64,000 nucleotides of DNA from Haloprofundus salinisoli (GTDB taxonomy: Archaea > Halobacteriota > Halobacteria > Halobacteriales > Haloferacaceae), in the NCBI RefSeq assembly GCF_020097815.1, contig NZ_CP083663.1, positions 558,001 through 622,000 of the forward strand. Direction: 5' to 3'. This document shows positions 58,606 through 64,000 of the stretch, in pieces (the first letter of the stretch is position 1; the number at the start of each line of letters is the position of its first letter). Made by a program: the position numbers and the translations under genes. The notes below the pieces were generated by a model. It did no database searches, was not told where the DNA came from, and saw only the letters and a program-made list of their open reading frames with translations.

Positions 58606-59274
58606 CTACGACTCGTAGTCGCCGCCGTACTTGATGAAGAAGTAACCGAGACCGAGCGTCGCGACCATCGAGAACGTCGTCGCAACGCCGAGGGATTTGG
58701 CGCTGTCGGGGACCGACGGAGCACTGGACCCGCCGCCGCCGCCACCGCCGCCGCCGCTTCCGGCGTCTTGGCTGACCTCTATCGTCCCGACCATCCCGGC
58801 GTCCTCGTGCGGTTCGCAGACGTACTCGTACGTCGCCTCCTCCTCGAACGTGTGCTCGAATGAGTAGCCCTCGTCGTGAATCTCCTCCTCGCCCCAGTCG
58901 CCCTCGTTTGGAACGACGTTGTGGCCGTTGGAAGCCCACTCGAAGACGACCGTCGTCCCCGGTTGGATGGAGAGTTCGGAGGGGTCGAACGAGAGGCCGT
59001 CGCTTCCGGCACCGACCGTGACAGTCTCCGTGCCGCCGCCACCACCGGAGCCGCCCGCGGACTCGTTGCCGGACGATTCGTTTCCAGCGGACCCGTTGCC
59101 GGACGACTCGTTTCCGGCGGACTCGTTACCCGCGGTTTCGTTGCCGGACGACTCGTTTCCGGCAGTTCCGTTTCCGTCCTCTTGAGCGGCCGCGGTCGTC
59201 GCCCCCGCAACTGTCGCGGTCGCACCGGCCGTTGCCCGGAGGAACGTGCGCCGCGAGATAGCGTCCTTGCTCAT
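58606..59274 (-). CDS. Halocyanin with sequon-repeat stalk and membrane anchor
   Basis: 222 residues. Tat signal SRRTFLRATAGATATVAG. Then eight N-x-(S/T) sequons at residues 35, 40, 45, 50, 55, 60, 65 and 70, exactly five apart (GNESSGNETAGNESAGNESS), forming a probable N-glycan-dense stalk. Type I copper domain: H118, C153, H156 and M161 (NGHNV; YVCEPHEDAGM). A Gly-rich run and C-terminal helix (TTFSMVATLGLGYFFI) anchor it. It carries electrons outside the membrane. Convergent with the GT4 gene with 49 bp between. Confidence 0.92.
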   Translation of the reverse strand: MSKDAISRRTFLRATAGATATVAGATTAAAQEDGNGTAGNESSGNETAGNESAGNESSGNGSAGNESSGNESAGGSGGGGGTETVTVGAGSDGLSFDPSELSIQPGTTVVFEWASNGHNVVPNEGDWGEEEIHDEGYSFEHTFEEEATYEYVCEPHEDAGMVGTIEVSQDAGSGGGGGGGGGSSAPSVPDSAKSLGVATTFSMVATLGLGYFFIKYGGDYES

Positions 59275-59489
59275 GATGGCGAGTTAGAAACGGGCGGTAG
59301 TGAATACTTTGGTTCGCACCCGCCCCACGGACGGAGATTCATATGCGAAGACGGGACCATCGCGGCCGTGCGCTGAGAATCACCGCGGCCGAACGAGGCG
59401 AGTGTGCGGCCCACCGACCGCGGAGTCGACGCTGTGGCCGCCTGTACGCCAGCACTCGTCAGCCGACGGGAGTCCGACGAGCGACCTGT

Positions 59490-60536
59490 TCAGAGCGTGT
59501 AGTCGTGCTTGCCGGTCTCGGTCTCCAAGAACGCCGTCAGGAGATCGATAGTCGCCGACACGTCGTCGACGTGGGCACTCTCGGTGACCGTGTGGAGGTA
59601 GCGGGTCGGAATCGACAGCGCACCAACCGGCTTCGCGCCGTGAGTGTTCTGGAAGCCGGCGGTGTCCGTCCCGCCCGCGGGGAGGATCTCCAGTTGGTAC
59701 GGAATTTCCCGGTCTTCGGCCACAGAACGGAGTCGCCGGTGGACCTTCGGGTTCGTGATGACGCTCGAATCCTTGAGTTTGATCGCCGTCCCCTCGCCGA
59801 GCTCGGTGACGTAGTCGGCGTCGTCGAAGTCCGGCACGTCGTTTGCGACGGTGACGTCGAGCGCGACGGCCAGATCGGGGTCGAGGTCGCCGCCGAGCGC
59901 CGTCGCGCCGCGGATGCCGACCTCCTCCTGTACCGTCGCCGCGAAGTGAATCGTCACCTCGGGGTTCTCGATGCGACGGGCCGCCTCCAGCATCGTAAAC
60001 ACGCAGATGCGGTCGTCGAGCGCCTTCCCCGTCACGTGGTCGCCGAGTTCGACGGTCGTCTGGTCCATCGTCACGAGGTCACCGCGAGAGACGCGCTCGC
60101 GGACGTCGTCGCCGGAGAGACCGAGGTCGACGTGGACGTCCTCGACTTTCTCTTTCTTCTCGCGCTGCTCCTCGGAGAGCGTGTGTGGGGGAACGGACCC
60201 GATGACGCCCGGCAGGTCGCCGTCTTCGGTGTGGACGGTGACGCGCTGGGCGCGGAGGACGCGGGCGTCGAAGCCGCCGAGGGGGTCGAGCTGAAGGAAG
60301 CCCTCGTCGGTGATGTGGCGGACCATGAAGCCGATTTCGTCCATGTGGGCCGCGATGGCGACGCTGTAGTCGCTCTCTCCCTCGATAGTGCCGACGACGT
60401 TGCCCATGGCGTCGGAGCTGACGCGGTCGGTGCTCGCTTCGAGTTCGCGGCGGACGAGCTCTCGGATTCGGTCCTCGTACCCGGGGACGCCGCTCGTCTC
60501 CGTGAGTTCCTGCAGAAGTTCGAAGTCGAAATCCAT
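59490..60536 (-). CDS. M42-family aminopeptidase (TET-type)
   Basis: 348 residues from the ATG at 60536 (MDFDFELLQELTETSGVPGY); an ATG at 60599 adds 21 doubtful residues. Metal ligands: IAAHMDEIGFMVRHI (H, D), GKALDDRICVF (D), VQEEVGIRGATALG (E, E), LDVTVAND (D), TRYLHTVTESAHVDD (H). It forms 12-mer shells that trim peptides from the proteasome. It is cytosolic, with no signal. Confidence 0.93.
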   Translation of the reverse strand: MDFDFELLQELTETSGVPGYEDRIRELVRRELEASTDRVSSDAMGNVVGTIEGESDYSVAIAAHMDEIGFMVRHITDEGFLQLDPLGGFDARVLRAQRVTVHTEDGDLPGVIGSVPPHTLSEEQREKKEKVEDVHVDLGLSGDDVRERVSRGDLVTMDQTTVELGDHVTGKALDDRICVFTMLEAARRIENPEVTIHFAATVQEEVGIRGATALGGDLDPDLAVALDVTVANDVPDFDDADYVTELGEGTAIKLKDSSVITNPKVHRRLRSVAEDREIPYQLEILPAGGTDTAGFQNTHGAKPVGALSIPTRYLHTVTESAHVDDVSATIDLLTAFLETETGKHDYTL

Positions 60537-60660
60537 GCTGGTGGTGACCGACCCGGGAGGAAAAGCACATGGGTCCCGGCGGTCGGTGCCGTGAAACAAC
60601 TCACAACTCGTTCTTCATGGTTCCGGAACGTTTTTGCGCCGGATACGTCCATGGATAGCT

Positions 60661-60924
60661 ATGGCAGACGACTCTACCGAAGCGGAACTCCGCGCGCAGC
60701 TGCAGGAAGCCTTCGAGGGCGCAGACTACCCGGTCAGCAACCAGATGGACCTCGTTCCCGCGCTTCCCAACGGGCCGGGCACGCGCTTCGAGGCGGGCGA
60801 CGTGAGCTTCACCGCGATGGAGATGGCGGCGAAACTCGGGAGCCACCAGAACTTCCCGTACGACAACGCCGAGAGCCTCGTCGACGACGTGATGGAAGGC
60901 CTGCGCGCCGAAGGGATGCTCTAA
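60661..60924 (+). CDS. MTH865-like small protein
   Basis: 87 residues from the ATG at 60661 (MADDSTEAELRAQLQEAFEG). Contains ADYPVSNQMDLVPALPNGPG and TRFEAGDVSFTAMEMAAKLG, the signature of the archaeal MTH865 family, an all-helical fold of unknown function related to an EF-hand-like shape. Single gene, divergent from the M42 peptidase. Confidence 0.88.
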   Translation: MADDSTEAELRAQLQEAFEGADYPVSNQMDLVPALPNGPGTRFEAGDVSFTAMEMAAKLGSHQNFPYDNAESLVDDVMEGLRAEGML

Positions 60925-60975
60925 TATCCGGGAGTTGCTTCCGATTTTCTTCTGTGACCAGCGGCGCGTAGCGGC

Positions 60976-61224
60976 TCAGTCGCCGCGTCGCTTCCGACCG
61001 TGTCCCTCACAGAGCACCTCGCCCGCCTCGGAGTCGAGATAGAACGGGTCACCGGTCTCGATGGCACGGCCGCACACCGCACAGCCGTCGTCGTGCCGAA
61101 GGAAGTACTTCCCCTCTGCGCGGCCGGTTTCGAGACGCTCGGCTTCGACCGCAGGACGCGTGAGTCCCTCGCCGATTTGGGTGCGCTCGGGACTGTCCGC
61201 CGCCTCGAATCGGATGATTGTCAC
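60976..61224 (-). CDS. Small protein with HIT/zinc-finger-like Cys-His motif, unknown
   Basis: 82 residues from a GTG at 61224 (VTIIRFEAADSPERTQIGEG); no ATG is in a sensible place, and other GTGs lie further upstream. C-terminal part: FLRHDDGCAVCGRAIETGDP, FYLDSEAGEVLCEGHGRKRR; CxxC plus a Cys-x2-His, which fits a treble-clef or zinc finger. It is a haloarchaeal family; function unknown. Divergent from the J-domain gene with 73 bp between. Confidence 0.65.
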   Translation of the reverse strand: MTIIRFEAADSPERTQIGEGLTRPAVEAERLETGRAEGKYFLRHDDGCAVCGRAIETGDPFYLDSEAGEVLCEGHGRKRRGD

Positions 61225-61297
61225 AGCGTCGCTACGACCGCGGCCGACAAAGCTTCCCGGGCGAGCGATTCTTAATCGCTCGCGCCCAACCACGAGT

Positions 61298-61897
61298 GTG
61301 CTTTCGGAGTGGCTCGCTCTGTTTCCCCCGTGGCTGCTCGTCGGCCTCTTCTTCGGAGCGGTGGCTTCGGTGTTCGCCGCCGGCGTGTTCGTCGTCGGCG
61401 GACGACTGTTTCCGACGGCCCCCGTCGACGAGAGCGCGAAAACCGACGGAACGACCCGACGCCGCGCCGAGATTCGGGAGTACCTCACCGCCATCGGCGA
61501 ACCGTTTGCTGAGGACCACCCGGTCCACGGACAGACAGTCGCCTTCTACCTCCCTTCACGGGACGTCGCCATCACGTTCGACGCGCAAGCGTACTTCCGC
61601 ATCGAACGCGCCGGAACCTACGCCGTGCTCTGCGAACACGAGATGCCCGGCGCGCAGCTCGGGCGGCGACTCCCGTTCGAGGTGCCGGAGCTCGAACCCG
61701 AACTGGCCGACCTCGACGATCCCATCGCCGAAGCGTTCGAGCGCCTCGGCCTCCCGGCGACGGCCAGCGCCGACGACGTGAAGGCCGCGTACCGCTCGCA
61801 AGTCAAACGCGCCCACCCCGACCACGGCGGCAACGAGGCGGAGTTCAAACGCGTCCGAGAGGCGTACACGACGGCGAAAGACCACACCGAAGCGTGA
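61298..61897 (+). CDS. Membrane-anchored J-domain protein
   Basis: 199 residues from a GTG at 61298, supported by TTAATC at 61272-61277, about 26 bp ahead. An N-terminal helix (LLVGLFFGAVASVFAAGVFV) anchors it; the middle domain is beta-rich (AVLCEHEMPGAQLGRRLPFE). The C-terminal J domain (ASADDVKAAYRSQVKRAHPD and HGGNEAEFKRVREAYTT) has the HPD triad that stimulates DnaK. Location of the J domain on the cytosolic side is expected. It may recruit DnaK to the membrane. Confidence 0.85.
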   Translation: MLSEWLALFPPWLLVGLFFGAVASVFAAGVFVVGGRLFPTAPVDESAKTDGTTRRRAEIREYLTAIGEPFAEDHPVHGQTVAFYLPSRDVAITFDAQAYFRIERAGTYAVLCEHEMPGAQLGRRLPFEVPELEPELADLDDPIAEAFERLGLPATASADDVKAAYRSQVKRAHPDHGGNEAEFKRVREAYTTAKDHTEA

Positions 61898-61912
61898 ACA
61901 CGGGGAGAGAAC

Positions 61913-62701
61913 TCAGCGGCCGTCGAGCTCTTTGACCTCGTGTGAGATATCCTCGTCTCGGAGCGCGTCGGTGACGCGGCCGACGGCGTCCATCGTGGCG
62001 ACGACGAGAACGGACTGCCCGCGCGCCGCGGCGGCGGCGGCGACTTCGCCCGCGGCGACGGTGACCGCGGGCTCGACGCCCGCCGAGCGGAGCGCGACGG
62101 TCGCTTCGACGCCCGAGGCGACGACGACGTCGACGTCGCCGCACCGTTCGGCGAGCGCGTCCGCGTCGACGGCGCGACTGCCGCCCGTTCGAACCGCCGG
62201 CACTTGGACGACGGTGACGCCTCCGGCATCCATCTCGATGACGCCCTCGAACCCGGTGACGCCCACGTCGGTTCCGGCCTCGGCGGCAGTCGTCGCAACC
62301 CCCGTCGCCGGGCCTTCGTCGCCGGGTGTCGCGTGCAGCAACCCCCCGCGAATCGACAGCGAGACGGGGTCGCCGACCTCGACGTCGTCGGTGGCGATGG
62401 CGGCGTCCTCCTGGACGCTCTCCAGGACGTCCTCGGTCACGTGTTCGGCGTAGCGCCGCAGCGACTTCGCCTCCCGAAAGAGCCAGTCGACGCCCTCCTT
62501 CGTCACGCGGTAGCGCGACCGGCCCTCCTTGTCGACGAGCCCCTCGTCGACGAGCTCGCGGATGTACTCCGAGACGGCTTGGCTGGTGACGCCGACCGCC
62601 GAGGCGATCTCGCCCTGGCTCACCGCCGGTTGTCGGTCCGCGATTTCGGCGAGGATTCGGAATCGCGTGGCCGTGCGTTTGTCCTGCAGGGCGTCGCTCA
62701 T
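61913..62701 (-). CDS. MarR/TrmB-type winged-helix regulator with C-terminal sensor domain
   Basis: 262 residues from the ATG at 62701 (MSDALQDKRTATRFRILAEI). HTH: QPAVSQGEIASAVGVTSQAV and SEYIRELVDEGLVDKEGRSR; wing YRVTKEGVDWLF. The C-terminal ~160 residues are beta-rich with Gly (GDPVSLSIRGGLLHATPGDE; VVQVPAVRTGGSRAV) and a nucleotide-binding-like VVVASGVEATVALRSAG. It is a conserved haloarchaeal regulator with unknown signal. Divergent from the phosphoesterase gene. Confidence 0.8.
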   Translation of the reverse strand: MSDALQDKRTATRFRILAEIADRQPAVSQGEIASAVGVTSQAVSEYIRELVDEGLVDKEGRSRYRVTKEGVDWLFREAKSLRRYAEHVTEDVLESVQEDAAIATDDVEVGDPVSLSIRGGLLHATPGDEGPATGVATTAAEAGTDVGVTGFEGVIEMDAGGVTVVQVPAVRTGGSRAVDADALAERCGDVDVVVASGVEATVALRSAGVEPAVTVAAGEVAAAAAARGQSVLVVATMDAVGRVTDALRDEDISHEVKELDGR

Positions 62702-62801
62702 GTCGCCAGGGTAGACCGGCGGCGTGAAAAAGTCACCGTCGCGGCGGCGCTCTCGACCGGAGAACAGCACCGATTTGACGACCGCGGTTCTCTCCGCTCA
62801 C

Positions 62802-63518
62802 GTGCCCGAGTTCGTCGTCGGCGACCGCGCGGTTTTCTTCCCCGCGAGCGGGACGCTCGTCGTCGCCGACCTCCACGTCGGACGCGACGAAGCCTCCGAC
62901 GTGGAGTTCCCGCTGGGTGAACGCGAGGATCTCCGCGCCAGACTCACCGCGCTGCTCGACCGGTTCTCGCCCACCGAGGTCGTCTTCGCGGGCGACGTGC
63001 TCCACTCGTTCGGTCGCGCGTCTGCGGCGACGGCGGAGAGCCTCGACGGGCTGGCCGCCGCCTGCCGCGACCGCGGCGCTCGGCCCGTCCTCGTCGCCGG
63101 GAACCACGACGCGATGCTGTCGTCGGTGTGGGAGGGACCGATTCACGACGAGTACCGACCCGGCGGCGAACGCGACGACGACGGTGACGAGGAGATACTC
63201 GTCTGCCACGGCCACGAGGAACCCGAGGGGGTCGCCGACTGCTACGTCGTCGGACACGACCACCCGACCATCGCTATCGAAGGCCAGCGCCGACCCTGCG
63301 CCCTCTACGGACCCGGAGCCTACCGCGGAAGCGACGTGGTGATGCTCCCGGCGTTCAACCGCCTCGCGCCGGGCGTCGAGATCAACGGGATGCGGACCCG
63401 CGACTTCCAGTCGCCGTTGGTCACGAACGCCGACGCGCTTCGACCGCTGGTCTACGACGAAGCGTCGGACGAGGCGCTGCAGTTTCCCCCGCTCGGAAAG
63501 TTACGGCGACTGCTCTGA
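62802..63518 (+). CDS. Calcineurin-like metallophosphoesterase
   Basis: 238 residues from a GTG at 62802 (VPEFVVGDRAVFFPASGTLV); start uncertain, since a TTG at 62775 and an ATG at 62724 are in frame. The ATG extension reads MKKSPSRRRSRPENSTD and overlaps the divergent gene's promoter, so it is unlikely. Motifs: VADLHVGRDEAS (D, H), VFAGDVLHSF (D), LVAGNHDAMLS (N, H), CHGHEEPEGV (H), VGHDHPTIAIEG (H). It is a haloarchaeal form of the YfcE/YbbB-like fold; substrate unknown. Confidence 0.85.
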   Translation: MPEFVVGDRAVFFPASGTLVVADLHVGRDEASDVEFPLGEREDLRARLTALLDRFSPTEVVFAGDVLHSFGRASAATAESLDGLAAACRDRGARPVLVAGNHDAMLSSVWEGPIHDEYRPGGERDDDGDEEILVCHGHEEPEGVADCYVVGHDHPTIAIEGQRRPCALYGPGAYRGSDVVMLPAFNRLAPGVEINGMRTRDFQSPLVTNADALRPLVYDEASDEALQFPPLGKLRRLL

Positions 63519-63566
63519 GCCGACCTGTTTTCGAATCGGAACCTCGTTTCGCGCAGAGCGAACTGG

Positions 63567-63572
63567 TTTATG
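63567..63572 (+). promoter_or_regulatory. TATA-like box for the glycerol dehydrogenase gene
   Basis: TTTATG at 23-28 bp ahead of the ATG at 63595. Confidence 0.45.
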
Positions 63573-63594
63573 ACCCTCCGTTGGCCCATCACCC

Positions 63595-64000
63595 ATGGCA
63601 CGAGTGTTCAAATCTCCGGCCAGCTACGTACAGGGAGCAGGCGTCGCCGAGCAACTCGGCGAGCACACCTCCGAGTTCGGCGAGTCGGCGCTGCTGCTCG
63701 CCGACGAAATCGTCCTCGACATCGTCGAGGAGACGGTGCGGTCGAGCCTCGAAGACGCCGACATCGAGCTCTCGACGGTCACGTTCGAGGGCGAAGCGTC
63801 CGAGACGGAGATAGAGCGAGTCACCGACGAAGCCGAAGCGCAGGGCGTCGATTTCATCGTCGGCGCAGGCGGCGGGAAGACGCTCGACACCGCGAAAGCC
63901 GTCAAGGAGGACGCGAACATCCCCGTCGTCTCGATGCCGACCGTCGCCTCGACGGACGCGCCGACGAGCAGCCTCTCGGTCATCTACAGCGAACACGGCG
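63595..64000 (+). CDS. gldA: Glycerol dehydrogenase (GldA family), N-terminal part
   Basis: 135 residues are visible before the right edge. MARVFKSPASYVQGAGVAEQ is the GldA start; VDFIVGAGGGKTLDTAKAVK is the NAD-binding GGGKxxD loop; MPTVASTDAPTSSLSVIYSE carries the metal/nucleotide contacts. Oxidises glycerol to dihydroxyacetone with NAD. Related glycerol-1-phosphate dehydrogenase has other motifs (GGxxxD without the KTLDTAKA block), so GldA is preferred. Rest of the gene is outside the window. Confidence 0.88.
   Translation, partial: MARVFKSPASYVQGAGVAEQLGEHTSEFGESALLLADEIVLDIVEETVRSSLEDADIELSTVTFEGEASETEIERVTDEAEAQGVDFIVGAGGGKTLDTAKAVKEDANIPVVSMPTVASTDAPTSSLSVIYSEHG

Overview
The window comes from a halophilic archaeon (class Halobacteria). 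The protein-coding genes are strongly acidic. Many starts are leaderless, with a TATA-like box about 25 bp upstream. The core genes are typically archaeal: the proteasome-activating nucleotidase, Mre11-Rad50, family B DNA polymerase, halocyanins, an MTH865-like protein and a 5'-truncated-by-window glycerol dehydrogenase. The genus cannot be fixed from the sequence alone, although gene content resembles the Haloferax/Halogeometricum group.

The window has two halves. Positions 1 to about 19.6 kb are visibly poorer in G+C, have looser gene spacing, and hold several broken genes: a frameshifted nickel-transporter-like gene, a frameshifted small ORF, a dehydrogenase with a premature stop, and fused or deleted remnants. 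This half reads as an accessory island. Its right edge is a tRNA-Gln(UUG) gene (19790-19862, minus strand) whose 3' end faces the island. From about 19.9 kb to the end the sequence is G+C-rich, tightly packed core chromosome.

The island has three parts. (a) 1-2606: the end of a PhzF-like gene, membrane proteins and decayed genes. (b) 2884-12847: a metal and redox cassette. It holds a Cys-rich four-helix copper-storage-type protein, an SPW-repeat protein, a GH15 glycosidase overlapping an SPW-VKOR-SPW membrane protein, an SDR with a membrane tail, a CopB-type copper ATPase, a Met-rich SHOCT protein, and a two-TM ion channel. (c) 13118-19526: an electrophile/quinone-type redox module. It holds HxlR (DUF24) regulators, SDR, two DoxX proteins, a two-domain VOC protein, a PPOX flavin/F420 protein, a zinc alcohol dehydrogenase and an NAD(P)-binding protein. 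DoxX plus VOC plus HxlR matches the layout of the Bacillus CatD-CatE/CatR-YodB system. Remnants show that this module was once two tandem HxlR|SDR-DoxX-VOC units, later collapsed by deletions; one deletion can be reconstructed to the base.

The core half contains a ferritin-like/DtxR iron block; sufCBD; polB; three haloarchaeal unknowns; an orf-mre11-rad50 operon; the PAN ATPase; endonuclease III; a menaquinol-oxidising cytochrome b operon with a halocyanin and no Rieske protein; an NAD-kinase-like protein; an M28 peptidase; a thiolase with a DUF35 partner; an alpha/beta hydrolase; a glycosyltransferase; MeaB with a B12-binding mutase subunit; a Tat-exported bactofilin-like protein; a ZIP transporter; an S9 peptidase; a giant FG-GAP surface protein; a GT4 glycosyltransferase; a second, heavily sequon-repeated halocyanin; an M42 aminopeptidase; a J-domain protein; and a metallophosphoesterase. 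Long reading frames antisense to core genes were treated as shadows of G+C-rich coding.
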